NCBI GenBank assembly: GCA_019914995.1 | Contig: CM034135.1 | Span: 4,776,501-4,840,500, forward strand | Source: Acanthochlamys bracteata | Taxonomy: Eukaryota > Streptophyta > Magnoliopsida > Pandanales > Velloziaceae | Direction: 5' to 3' | Length of the DNA: 64,000 nucleotides | Shown: in pieces, positions 47,844 to 61,256 of the stretch | Layout: each line of letters opens with the position of its first letter | Position numbering within the stretch: position 1 is the stretch's first letter | Program-made: the position numbers and the translations under genes | The notes under the pieces: model-generated | What the model saw: the letters and a program-made list of their open reading frames with translations, nothing else | Told to the model about the DNA's origin: nothing | The model's database searches: none

Positions 47844-47851
47844 TTGGAAAC
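47844..47851. other. paralogous empty site of hAT-like MITE copy A
   Basis: A single TTGGAAAC in unit 2 of the duplication, in the same context (CAGTTGGAAACTTGA) as the doubled TTGGAAAC around the MITE in unit 1. Confidence 0.85.
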
Positions 47852-48171
47852 TTGACGTAGAAACTTCCCACTAGAGGCAACTAGCAAAGAAATTCACTTG
47901 TCATTCCTGATTAAGATGGCTTAAACACAGAATTATAAATTATAGAGTAGGAACTTCTTTTCTATTAGACAGCGAAATTTAGTCATCAAGTGATAATTGA
48001 ATACGTTAATATTGGAGCTAGCATCTCCAAAAAACTTTGTATCACGTGTATAGGGAGAAGATTCCTGACCCGTTATATCTGGCTATCTGTTATCTTAGTT
48101 ATGCAAAAGTAATCATTACAATAAAAATCATGGAATTCCTTTCTATGATTCAACACCATCTAAATCAAACT

Positions 48172-49210
48172 TGGTGACGACCAAACCCAGCCGCAATCCG
48201 CACTAGACTAAATTTAGTTTGAGTAACACCCAAATTCAATCTAGACAAGCAAGTCTGACTTAAAAACATAATATAACAACTCTCATCAAAATATTTTGCC
48301 AAAATCTTTTCTGAAACTTCAAGTAAAAATCAATAAAATAATAAATTATTTGACAAGGACAAATAAGACAAATGATATAAACCAAATAATACCAATGTCA
48401 AAACGACCTGATAAAATATTTATTGACTACCGATAGCTGCCAATACCTATTACATATTAAAAATATTAATTCATAAAATCAAAATACAATACTAAAATAC
48501 ATAGAGTAACATATATATTTTGAGAGTTACAGGGCCTTCTATATGATAAAAATGAATTACATATACGTGGATCTACCGTCGATGCGCTACTTCATTACTC
48601 AGTGCTGGATTACTCAACTCACTAATCCCTTAAAAATCTGGGAGAGGCCAAAAAAAAAAAAAAAAAATGAGTCCAACTTCAGCAAGATAAAAATAATAGA
48701 ATGCACCATTTAATATTACTAATATATACCTAATTGTTTCAATTTTATTCGCTACATGCAATAAATGCAACGATAATCAGAACACACCCTATCAGGTTTT
48801 AGATTATTCCATACTAACCCAGTTCTCAATAAGTACAGATATGGAGGGCTTGATATGTGACTAATGCAGTTCGAGAGATATTGTACTATGCATTCACATT
48901 CATTAAGTGCCATTCAAAGCAAATAACATAGGTTATACTTTTTACACAAACATCTTACATATATGAAATCTACCATTCACACTATAGCACCATTATATGT
49001 TCATATATGACATCATGCATTGGCCAAACAATTATCTAATATGATATCGTGTATGCATATCTATATGTCTTCATGATGCGACACTTGCCATGAAATCAGA
49101 AAGATAAATATATAATATAGAGAAAGACCTACTATCCAGCTTAACCTACAATCATATTACTCCTATCTCGGCTAGGTGAACAACCATCCCAAGTGATCGA
49201 TTTGTATGGC
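48172..49210. repeat. 1.1 kb tandem repeat, unit 1
   Basis: Shared ordered words with unit 2 include CGCACTAGACTAAA/TGCACTAGATTAAA, AAATTATTTGACAA, CGTGGATCTAC, GAGAGGCCAAAAA/GAAGGCCAAAAA, ATTCATTAAGTGCCAT and TGACATCATGCATTGGCCAAA. It contains an A18-class run at 48649-48667. Non-coding. Confidence 0.82.
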
Positions 49211-49257
49211 TCAATAATCTCTTAAAACATGCCCGCTCTAATACCAAATTTATTACG

Positions 49258-50325
49258 GACCAACTCGATCACGATCTGCACTAGATTAAACCAAGCCTGG
49301 GTAACAACTAAATTTGGTTTAGACAAGTAAATTTGACCCAAAAACACACTATAACGACTCTTGCCAAAACATTTTCAAATAAACAAAATTTCAGCAAACA
49401 TTCCCTAAAACTTCAATTGAAAATCTATACCAAAAGAAATTATTTGACAACGATAAATAAGTTGAACAAATCAGATAAATAAAGTAATATCAATGCTAAA
49501 ACGGCCAAATAAAATATCTATTCGTTACAAATAGCGTTGCACGTCCACACCTATTACGTACACAAATATTAATTTACAAAACCAAAATACTACACCACAA
49601 TACATATGAGTAACACATATCTTTCGAGAATTACAGAACTATCTATGTGATAAAATGAACTACAGATGCGTGGATCTACTGTCGACGTGCTACTCCACCA
49701 CTAGATAATAGATCCACTCAACTCCCGCTAGTCTATGTAATATCTGGTGAAGGCCAAAAAATAAAAAAGAGATAATCTCAATTTCAGTGAGGTGAAAATA
49801 ATAAAATGCACCGTTTAAAATTTCTAATGCATAGCTAATTTTTTCAATCATATTCGCTACATGTGATAGATACAACGATAGATCAGAGCATGCCCTACCA
49901 AATCTTAGGTCATTCTATAACAACCTAGTTGCCAAAAAGACAAACAAAGATGGCTTCACATGAGAGAAATATAGTACGAGATATATTATTCTATTCATTC
50001 ATATTCATTAAGTGCCATGTACTTCACTTTTCAAAACATACAAATAGTTTATACTTCCTACACAGTGACATCTTAAATATATAAAATCTACCATGCATAC
50101 TATATCACAATTATGTATTCATACATGACATCATGCATTGGCCAAATATATGTCTAATATGATATTGTGCATGAATATCTATCTGTCTCCGTAATGTAAC
50201 ACTCGATATGAAATCAGAAAAATAAACATATAATATAGAGCGAGATCCAGCCTCTAACTTAACCTACCAATCAAATTACTCTTGTCTCGGCGAGATAAAC
50301 AGTCATCCTATGCCACCGATTTGGA
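49258..50325. repeat. 1.1 kb tandem repeat, unit 2
   Basis: Second copy. Just before it (49233-49247) CGCTCTAATACCAAA reads on the minus strand as TTTGGTATTAGAGCG, resembling an initiator Met-tRNA primer-binding site, so the units may be LTR-derived. Confidence 0.8.
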
Positions 50326-52920
50326 TAGGACGTGGTGTCGCGCTTATGCGTGTAGGCGTAACAATTCTATGGCCATAAGTGGGTACCCACCCTACACCTA
50401 TTGGGGTTCTAATTTTAGCTTCTGATTCGTCTGCCTCATGCAGTGCAAGTGTCTGTACATTATGATACAAGCAAGCATATACCTCTATAGTTCAATCCAA
50501 ATCATGTGTCTATGCATATATATTGTTACATTGTTCATACACCAATTCTCAAGGATCATGGTTATGTAATAAATAATAATCATTCTCGATTTTACAGAAT
50601 TACAATGCGTGCTATTATCTTAGTCAATATTCTCAAATAAGCATGGTCCAAGTGCACTATGTATTACATACAAGAACTCATATGGTACATGTTGTTGATA
50701 CCATCACATGCTAAGCTATTTAGTTCCATATTCTACTAAGATTAGTTCACAGTGAATTCTATATGAGCTTGTTCCGCATATACAAATATTGGTAAAAGCT
50801 GCACAACCAACTCACGAGGGGATGGGTGAATTGAGTTGGTAGCTAAAAAATTTGATGCAATATTTTTAACTGAACATAGCTTAATTTTCTACAAAATAGC
50901 AGTACCATAGTTGATTTGACATAAATAGATTCTTTGTTTAGTGTTCTCTATTTAGTTCAAGTGTAACTAATATAAGAAAATTATTTAACACACAAACATG
51001 CAGAATTTATGTGGTTCGGTAAATAAATTTGTCTATGTCCACGACCATTCTTCGTTAAGAGTGAATTTCACTAATCCTTATCAAGTTGCTACAATATCAA
51101 GATAATGTGCTTAGTCAAACATCATTGCCTTAATCGGTTCTCTCATCGAGATAAATCACCAATAGTCTATTAGATTTACAAGTCTTTCCGGCCACTAAAA
51201 CACAAGCTTTAGCTAAGGTATTGTGCAAATATGTAAGTTCTTACAAGACTAGCACAACTTAGAAGGCTTAGCCAAACTTTTCTCACTAAATGTGTTTGTT
51301 ACATGCAACTTTAAAGCATAGGATCTCTCGCACATCTAAGTTTTGTCTTGTGTATGTGTCTCTATTTTAGCTCTATAGTATCTTTCTCTGCTCTTATTTT
51401 TCTCTTCTTCTTCCTCTTATAATTTTCTGTTCTCTAACTTTAGAATTTTTTAATCTTTTAACGGTAGGAAATTTTTTCGTTCTCTCTTATGCGCATGCTA
51501 CAGTAATGTCAACATATATTTATACGCCGCTATCAATCGGGTTCCATCAATTAGGTTTTCAACGATTAGATCTTGATAGAGGTAAGTAAATTATCAACTA
51601 GATCTTTCAGCTAGCATTTAAAATTTCAATTATTTTGCTAATATGGTTTGATTAGAATTTTCTTTTACATTATTCAATGAGCTTGTCGATGATTTTCAAA
51701 TTCTCCTGTCTATGCTCTTATTCTTTATCTATTGTTCAATTTCTTTGCTTTATCTAGTGGCCCCTAGTATGGAGACGATGAACTAATTAGGTGATTAGAG
51801 TACATCAAGCTCAAATTCAAAATTTCTTTCTGAGTTCATAGATCAGCCATTTGAGGTTCCCGTCGGGTGTTCATCGGCTCTAAGATGGCTTCGGATGAAG
51901 TTGCTTGTTGTGAGTTGCAATATATAGATTTGTTTTTCCGTGAAGAATATCAGTGAATCGAAGTGTGTTATTACTTTAGTCTTCCACTAAGATTAACTCC
52001 GACATATAGTAAAATAATGCTTGAGTTTCATCTTATGAATCTTGTATGAAGCTATTTGTAGAGTATTCTTTTATTCAACTTCACTATTTATATCATTTTG
52101 TTTAGTATCTCTATATAGCATGTTAATGTGATGTATCATTGTAAAAACATAGTGAATCAAGTGTATATATGCTCCTTCTAATTGGATCCTTAGCTTTTCT
52201 TTGTATGAAAATTTAAATTTAATTTCTGAATGCAAATCTGACATGCTATTAGAATGGTTTTGATATCACCTTGGAACTATATTCTTGACATTTATTTGTT
52301 GTGATCTTATATTGTATGTAATGCGTAATGATAGTGGATATGAATTTCAATATGTCCTCCAAAGTTGGATTCAAACGGATGAGAAAATCTTGATCAAAGT
52401 TATTCTGAAAATAGACTTCAGTGTTGTCTGATTTTCTGCAATGCATGTTTCTAAAATTTCTTTCAATATTTCATGAATTTTCTGAGCTTTTGTATATCAT
52501 ATTTGATGAACTATTTAGTTAAATTGTTGTGTGCATGTTGTTATACCTCTGATAAAAATATCATGCACAAACTGAATTTGCATCATAATCGAATCTATCT
52601 TTAAAATCTATAAGATGATCATTTTCTCTAGGATCAGGATTAACAGCAATTTAGTTGGCTGTTATTCGTAAAACTTCTCTGTTCTGCTATTATCAATTTG
52701 CTATATTCTACTTTTTCAATATTTAGTCGATTTTTTTTTGCGCCCGATGTAGAGTTTTCTATAAAGTAGTTGGTTGAACTATAACTATTTATTAGAAAAA
52801 TTTTATATTTTGAATTCTGCACAGTTTAATTTAAACCATTAGTCCACATAACTAATAAATTATAATTATTAATTTTTGTTATCATCAAAATCAACTTTGA
52901 AATTTCAACAACAGACATCA
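50326..52920. other. repeat-derived DNA without recognised genes
   Basis: Bases 50820-50845 contain AGGGGATGGGTGAATTGAGTT. This matches the inverse of the end of the solo LTR (AACTCAATTCACCCATCCCC at about 44718), so a minus-oriented LTR relative probably starts near 50800. Its other end was not found. The rest is AT-rich with no open frame of interest. Confidence 0.4.
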
Positions 52921-55829
52921 TCTAACATGTGTAATAATTTAATCATAAGTAGAAAGCAGCAAGATATGCCGATGTTCTAAAACAAATATTACATATACCA
53001 GAAGTCTACCATATGCTAAGAAAGGAAATGCACGGTAACCCTCACCAGTATACCCACAATCATTCCATTCCACTTGTCCCTTCAAGTCAAACCACTCGGC
53101 CCAAATTCGTCGGTGTAATGCTATTACACACATGATCATATCTATTATTTAAATGCGTTGAATGGAACGAATCTGATAATCATAATGTAGTACAATCCAC
53201 TGTAATCAGATTGCTGCAACGACAAAATCTCATTCTAAATTTCATCCTTTCGACTAATCATTTAAGTCCTATCCATTATTTATATAATACATGCGTTACC
53301 AGATTAGTAAGCTTACCGATTTAAATGAAATGATTGTACTCTAAATTAACTTTGAACAGCCGACAATTCATTGATTTCTCAACCTAACAATCACCTATGT
53401 CGAAATCAATTAATAATCTACCATACAATAGCTTCTAAATGCAAAACATGTGTATTATAGCTCATAAATAGTAGGGCTGACTTGATTGTCAATTTCGGTG
53501 ATTAACAGTACTGAATTGAAAGAAATCTGTTAGAAGGAAATTTTTGAATACGTGTAAGAAGTAAATACTAACAACTGAGTTAAAGAGAGAACGCCAACAG
53601 TCAATTTGATGTCGGTGATCAGAAATTGTCCAAATCGATTTCACCGACTCGGTAATGAAAATTCTATTATCAAGTTGAAATTCAACCCAATTGACAAAGA
53701 AAAGAGCATCATCAAAGTAAGGAGATGCTTTTCAAGTGCTTACTGCTGTCAACTAGCTGGTTATGAGCTCTACCAAAAATCCTAATTTTCTGCACAAATA
53801 TCTACTTATGCTGATACTACACCAAAAAAAGTTTCACTTATAAATAGCCATGGAATAGCCAATTACATATAGAAAATATTCTTCACTATAAGATTAAGAA
53901 TCAGCTACATATGAAAACATAATATCACAAATTAGCGAAAAAGAAAAGAACAGAGATTCCCGATAAAAAGTAACCGACTATTTCACTACTACTTACTAAT
54001 TTAGAACAATTCGAGCGATCGTAATTATCATGCAAACTTTAAATACGATTTCAAATATGATGCTAATTTCAGTTGAGGCCTAACTTTTCATCATAATTAA
54101 AGCAACATAACAACAACATCTACACACTAAGAGCACGATACAATCGCAACAAACTAACAACATGAGTATGATGTAAAGATGATATCGAAGCTATCCCATG
54201 ACAGTTTAGAAATGCAATCAACTTTCAGATTCCAAATTTTATTTAATTAAAATCATTAATGACATTACAAGGTGTTAATATACAAATAATCTGCTATCTT
54301 TTTACAATACCATATTATAAGTCTAAGCCATACTAACAAATAATATGGATGTGAGAATAACTTTCATGTTACTAGTTTACAGTGAAGAAAAACAAGTTCA
54401 ATTGTTATAGAAATTTGAAGATCACAGTTTACACAATGATGGTAGCTCATATTCGATCTTTGTTTTCATCTCAGTCATCCAATCTAAGTTAGTAGGAGCC
54501 ACACTAACGAAAAGAAGAAGAGAGATTATATCAATAAGAGCTTGCACACACGTGGTAAGTTAGAAAATTGAATTTATCGAGCGTTGTATTAATACTGTAG
54601 GAAGATCAAATCAAAGCCATATTGATATAAATTAAATGCTAAGAGAAAGGATAGCTAAAGATTATCACTTGCTTAGGCAAGATCTAACCACTGAAAACCT
54701 AATTGATCAACACCCAAGCGGCGGCGACACGAAGAACAAATTGACAGAACGTCCTAGCAGGAGCATGTGAAAGCAACGGGAAAATTTCAGTCGTTTTGAA
54801 GGCTCAAATTATCAGTTGCAAAAGGAGAATAGGAATACGCGAAGAAGAAGAGCCAACGAACAGAAAAGAGGGCATAAAGAGAAAATATTAAGAAAAAAGA
54901 ACATTTTTATATTACTCGATGTCTATATAGCCAAAAATTGAGTAAAGACCTTAGGCTCAACCTTTGATCCTCGTTGCTCTCTACATAGCTCACTGGTCTC
55001 CTAGAATAGTAGTACCTGGCGGTGAGCTTAGCAAAAGTTTATTGTATCAATTTTTCTCTTATTAACAATGGCTTTATAATGTAACTTAAGAAGATTAAAC
55101 ATAACAAAATACTTCCTATATAATACAACTTAAGATTGTGCACCCATCTAAATCTCAGTTCAAAAAATGTCAAAATAAATTCATCATCTATTATAGATGA
55201 ACAAGTAAGTCTTCATCAACACTATCTTTGTCTTCACATGTATATTTCAGTATCATCTGTACTGGTAACTATCAAAGTAGAAAGTGATGATAAATGTTAA
55301 GAGAAAATTTTAAATTTAATAAAGAAAGTACATTAAAAATCAAAACTAAGCAAATAATTTACTTGTCGTATTCTTTCTATTTAGATTCATGACAATTTCA
55401 TTGTCATGTTTAATACTAGACTTGTTACAATACATACATTTTCTTTCTATCTCTGTTTTGGCTCTTTTGTAGTGGGTTTCTTTAAACCTTATTTTATTCT
55501 AATACTGTTCTTTTAAGCCTCTCTTTTTTATTTGTTCCATTCATTTGCAATACATTGGGATTCAAAAGCAAAACTTGAGAGGCATCTATTGAATCTTGTA
55601 AGCTCTTATTGATAATATATAAATCAACAACTGAAATATTATTCTAATCATTAGCTTCCTTACTTTCTTAAGCTCCACTATTGTTGCTTCTAATGCTTGC
55701 AATAAGATTTGATATCTCTAGTTGGTTTCAGGAACTCATAAACCAACTGGTTGAGAACCATTTAGAGTTGGATAGTTTTTAATAGCTCAGTATTTCTATT
55801 ACCACTTATAGTTCAACCAACATACTTAA
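52921..55829. other. AT-rich intergenic DNA, possible flank of the FAR1-like element
   Basis: No gene supported. Bases 54700-54890 are richer in purines and resemble untranslated leader sequence, but nothing confirms it. Confidence 0.4.
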
Positions 55830-57130
55830 CTGTATATTTTTTGACCGCATTTCTATTCCGTTGAAAAATAAAGTGATATGGTATCTCTATCTCGACTCCG
55901 AAAAACTTTCACAAGATTCCATAAAGCATCCCCATAAAACTCAAAATACTTATATTCACAATTATCTTCCTGTAGTTAGATTGAATTTCACCTTCCACTC
56001 ATGTAGTTCATCGTTCACTCGAAACTTATAAACATAAGTTATGTAGCCGTCACTATTCTTTTTATCGTCATGTAAGACATACTCAAATTAAGCTTTTCAA
56101 ATTCTTTTTTGAACTTATTATACATATTTCTCGCATACAGTTTTGCTACACTCTTTAAGTTGAGGCATTGTCACAATGCTCAACATAAGTGTTCACTCTC
56201 ATAGTTCTCTTTTTTTTCTTTCTCATAATTTATCAAACACCTTTTATTCTTTAATACAAACTCTCGAAGAGTTATAGTGAAATGGAAAAAGATTTTGTTA
56301 ATACCATTCATACATTTACATGATACTATTAGTGCCGGCATAGAAAGTATCAAAATGATAAATATGTGGCCATTTTTATCAAATCGCATATATTTCTAGA
56401 AGTCATTCATCTCTGCAATTATATGTACAAATCAAATTCCTTCCACATTGTTCCAGAAGTATTAGGAATATCAATTTCTTGAATACATGACTTAATATTT
56501 TTTTTTTTAAATTTGACTTCTTGAAGTAAGTATGTGAAAACTTTTCTGCAATTTTTTTTATAATATATCACATGCAATAATATTTGTCGTGTATTAAAAA
56601 ATAACTTTACAGTGGCTGTGGTCATAACGCTATCTTAATCTATGATAATTCAAAATGAGAACACCAGCCTATATGTGTAATAGTCAAATCTCAAAAATAT
56701 ACATCCATCTCATCCAAAAATAGCACACAACCAAACTGGATTGATATGTTATAATGGTTAACTCTATTAAATGGAGCAAATAGCATTTTATACACATTTT
56801 TGTAATATATGACGTCAAAGAATACAGCGTCGTCAAGATACTTTGACTTACAATGTGACTGGTCATCTATTCAGAAAAAGTTGATTGCTCTTGACTCTTC
56901 ATCTATATGTTTTACACAAAAAAAGTTCATGTCTTCTATACATTTTCGTTTAAAGAAATTAAACGTTACGATAGTATTGCCATTTATAGATTTCTTGTAC
57001 TCCTTCATGCGACGCAAATAATTTTAACAATCTTTCTCATCAAAATCATATTAAGGTCTATAAAAAATATATACAATCTTAGTCACAAATATACTTCCAT
57101 CTTGAAGCAATTTTTGCAAATAGGCATACG
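55830..57130 (-). pseudogene. FAR1-related / MULE transposase-domain gene, decayed
   Basis: The minus strand shows FAR1-family landmarks in order: TIVTFNFFKRKCIEDMNFF and EESRAINFF (about 56970-56880), KSKYLDDAVFFDVIYYKNVY then LFAPFNRVNHYNISIQFGC (56850-56735), DSVMTTATVKLFFNTRQILL (about 56620), WKEFDLYI, TITLREFVLKNKRCL with EKEKKENYESEHLC (56270-56180), and EYKYFEFYGDALWNLVKVF near the SWIM-type zinc finger (about 55930-55890). FAR1/FRS proteins are transcription factors domesticated from Mutator-like transposases. Stops and shifts break every segment, and the N-terminal DNA-binding domain is not clear, so this is a pseudogene or a dead MULE. No terminal inverted repeats were found. Confidence 0.8.
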
Positions 57131-59706
57131 TATTCTTTTTACTAGGCTAATTAGATCGTGAGTCTTCTGATCTTCATAACTCATCACTTTCTATAATGCA
57201 CTATCCTACTTCTTCACTCTCATTGTTGAAAGACACTAATTTTGTAATACTCGTACTTCTCTTAATTTTACTTCTTTCACGGATCCCTCGTCTATCTTTT
57301 GTGATCGATGATGTTTATAATTTTCAAAAAAGTCACAGGTCATTTTGCAAACACTGACTTCATCTGAATGAGTACAAATTTTTTTGAGTAGTTCGAGTCA
57401 CAACGCTAAAATCTTCAACTTTTTATAATTTATATAAAACTATTTTGCAGCTTCGACGCTTCCAAATGTCACCCTTAAGTATGATGACTTGAGATTCTCC
57501 TTTATCGTGTTTGGAGTTAGTAAAGAAGAAGAACTAGCCTCAAAACCTCAAAAATTTTCATAAAAATATAAGATACAAAATTCAAAGCTCATAATTGAAT
57601 GGAAACAATTTTGCAAATTCTATATCTTGAAACAAAATACCGATGAATGGGTTAAACATGCTGAATGAGTTTGGATACAAGAGAAAGAATAACATATGAA
57701 GAAGTCAAAATTTCGTTAGCAATATTAGGTACAGATAGAGAGAACTTTGCCTTTCTTCCTACCAGAATAGAGAGCTTGGAATAAGGTATATGTTCGTTCC
57801 TCCACCTGAACAAAAAAGAAAATAATAAAAAAACATAATGCAATGATAATGCCCTCGAAGTGATATGCTTCTCTTTTTTTTTTTTTTCTTTTGCTTGCTT
57901 TCTTCTCTCTTTCTTATCTATCTATAGCTTTTGTTTTTACTGCATATACAATTATAAGAAAAACCATTCTTCGTACACTTCATGCATTTTGTACAAATGA
58001 AATTTTATTTCATTCATTAAGCAACAATAGATACATCAATAACTGGAATACATTAAAGGAAATATAAAACCCGTTCACATTACACTGACATTGCATTTCT
58101 GTCACAAACTACATTCACATCATATGTTTGCTCTTTTTATCTAAAGAATCTAAGTTATTGGGGAGTAAACAAGGGTTTAGAATCCGGTGAAGTGCTTCAT
58201 TGCAGTGACGTCCTAACACACACTACTTTAAAGCAAAACATCTTAGCTAGCAATCCTCTAGCAGAACATTCACAACACTTCAATAATTCACAATTCTTAC
58301 TGAAGACCAGCATTCATTAGGAAAAGAAAATAAAGCAGATAACAATTCTCGACATTCTCAACTTATATTGTGGGAAGAATCTATCTTTGTTTCTACTTGA
58401 TCACCGATTGCACTAAAAAAGAAAAAATAGAAGAAGATAAAATTGTCAACTTACATTCACCTTGAAGTGGGGATGAACAATGAATTGAATTGATGAAATT
58501 ACATTCTCCAACTCATCGAAATCCTATTTGATCCTACCAGTGAAAGTCAAAATATAAAAGATAATCAACAACTATAATAGATGAATTTGAAGAGGGAAAT
58601 AGGGAGAGTAGGACAACGACAAGAGAAAGATTTTGGTTCCGAATTGACAATCATCTGCTGGCAATTGAAATTTTTGACAATGAGTGAATTCTAGGCCAGC
58701 TACAGAAAATGAGCAATTTGATCAAAATTGAAATAAAAAGGAGACAATTGGGACTAAGAATTTTGTCGGAGCTCGAGGATTGCTGGCTAGCAATGGCGAT
58801 AGTGGCAGCAGCTCGAAGCAGAGCAATAGTAGACCGAAAAATGAATGAGTAAAAAAGAGAGAAAATAAAATAAAATAAAATAAAAATGCTTACAAGAGCT
58901 AGGAAAGGCACATGAAATTACGAGTATGCCTTTTCAGGTGCTCTTCAATAGTGCTCTCATAAATAGAAAATTTTGTATGTAATTTGGAACCGTCAAATCG
59001 TGACTCCGGATAGTTTAGAATTAATGTGCGCTCATAATGCACTGATATAGATACTTATATTGGTTATTTATTTTAATCAATATTAGCATGATTAATAAAC
59101 TAAAATGAGATTACTTTGTAAAAAAAAAAATCAATTTGGTCATTTAATTGTCAAAAGGTATTCATTTTCAAGATTAGTTCTTTTTAATTTTGTTCTTATT
59201 CACATTTTTCCATTACGATCCAATTAACACTTCCGTAAAAAGTTAAGAAATCAAAATTCATGCTTAACTCTTTAAAAACTAATTACAGCTTATTTTAATT
59301 ATGAAAGTAAGTTTTACTACAAAAATTTTAATTTTGAATGACAAATCACATTTTATATCATTTTTCTATAATTTTTCTTTTCCGTCAAATAATAAATTAT
59401 TGCCTCACAACTTGTGATATTTTCTAAAAGTGGAATATGTCATACTAATAATACGATGCTTTGCATTCGGTATATTAGCAAATCAATAAAATAATATATA
59501 CTTCAATATAAAATATACTATAAGTTAATAAAAATCAATACAAGTATAACATAAAGAGACTCAAAAAAATATTGTTGGATGTATCGACTAACTATTACTG
59601 GTTAACCGAAACTTTGGAAGTCTATTGTACTGCATCAATTCAACTTATAATTATTAATTACTTCCGGTTTATTTTTATGGGCACAAAATACAAATTTAGA
59701 TAAGAG
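57131..59706. other. AT-rich intergenic DNA
   Basis: Bases 57131-57500 may hold further worn FAR1 sequence. Bases 58575-58900 (read on the minus strand) are rich in short Ser/Ala codons but have no identifiable product. An AAAAT repeat lies near 58861-58885. No other feature. Confidence 0.4.
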
Positions 59707-60498
59707 CATAGTTGTAAAAATCGGACCGGACATCGAACCGAAAAACTGTCCGGGTCACGGTTCTCAGGTTGAACCGTCGGATCAACTGGTCGAACCGTCG
59801 GGTCAATAATATTAAAGCATTTTTAATTAATAATAATTATTATAGTAAGAAATTTACTGCTAATGACACTACCAATAATAATAGCTATAGCAATCATAAT
59901 AAAATATTAGAGTATTTTTATTATGTCATTACTATCAACAATAACAGCAATAATAATCACAGCAAAAATTTAAATATTGCCACCACAATTGCCATCACCA
60001 ATAATAATAATAACAACTAAATTTTATAAATAGAAATTTTTAAATAAATTAGGAGATTAGAAAAAATAAAACCATAAAATATATAAATTATAAAAGAGAT
60101 ATAACTAACTTTTTTAGGTATACATATTTGAGTCTAAATATTTCACAATATAAAAATCACTAATAATTGATATTTACAAATAAGAAATAATCAATTATAT
60201 ATACATTATCATATCCAAATGCTAAATCTAAACTACATATTATTTTTCAAATATAGAGCTATTAATAATTATTTTTTCATTAAATATATCATCAATTTAA
60301 AATTTTTAAATTAATTTTTTAAAAATTTTTTCAATCCAGTTTGACCCGAGCGGGCGGGTCAACCTGATTGAAGCAGGTCAGAACGGATCAAATCGGGTCG
60401 ATTGCATAAACGATCTTTTTACAAATCCGAACCGGTTTAGTCCGGATCGATGGTTTTCGGATCAATCCGAATGGGTCGGTCCGGGTCTTACAACTATG
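59707..60498. mobile_element. hAT-like MITE, copy B (inverted relative to copy A)
   Basis: A 792-bp element with terminal inverted repeats CATAGTTGTAA and TTACAACTATG, and a perfect 8-bp duplication GATAAGAG (59699-59706 and 60499-60506). The interior mirrors copy A: AATAATA-type triplet tracts near the left end and a GGATC/GGTC-rich segment near the right end. No transposase. Confidence 0.9.
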
Positions 60499-61256
60499 GA
60501 TAAGAGAGATGTTTATAAGTATTTATAAGATAAAAATTTTTTGAAATAAAAAATATTTAAAATTTTTCTAAAAACTAGTTTTAAATTTTTATTAAAAATA
60601 ATAATAATAAGAAATAACATTAAAATGTTACGATAAAATGTTTTTTAAAATTTAAAATTTAAAAAAATATAGTAGAATTTTTTTTTAAAATATGAAATAA
60701 AATCAACTTGAAAGCACTCTCCCGAGCATCATCTTCCTCGTGATTAATGACGCAAGCCTTTGCGTATGATCATATCTAATTAAAAGGCCATGCTTGGAAT
60801 ACTTTAAAGAAAAAGAACTTCTTTGAAAAAAAGAATTCAAAAAGTTTTTTTTATGACTTTAAAAATATTTGTATGTACAATTATCTTATATAATTTATTT
60901 ATATTTCTTAAATTAAAAAAAATTATAATATCGTGCACAACTTTTTGGGTTTAAAAAGCCCAAAAAAATCATCTGAACTGTTTCGAACCAGAATAAATAT
61001 TCCAATCTCAGTTTATGAAACTCAACAGCAAAAGAATCTATTCAATTCATTTCACATCTCCACTCTCATAAATAACACACAACAAACCCAAACAATAAGA
61101 CTATGAACTGATCTTGAGAATATTTTTTGAGAGCATTCAATTCTTGCAACCAACCCCTGTCTCTTTCTCTCTTAACAAACCCATTAAATACACAAACACA
61201 TGCACAGACAAACCAGGGTCATGCAATGCAACCATTAATCTCCAGCAATGAATCAA
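60499..61256. other. AT-rich intergenic DNA, 3' flank of the ATL-type gene
   Basis: Homopolymer-rich (A and T runs). No gene. Bases 61100-61256 are probably the 3' UTR of the minus-strand RING gene. Confidence 0.5.

Larger units (their letters stand above)
42160..48050. repeat. segmental tandem duplication, unit 2 (contains P450 copy 2)
   Basis: Same order of shared blocks as unit 1. It is expanded by about 3 kb of insertions between 42290 and 45515 (fold-back element and solo LTR). Confidence 0.8.
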
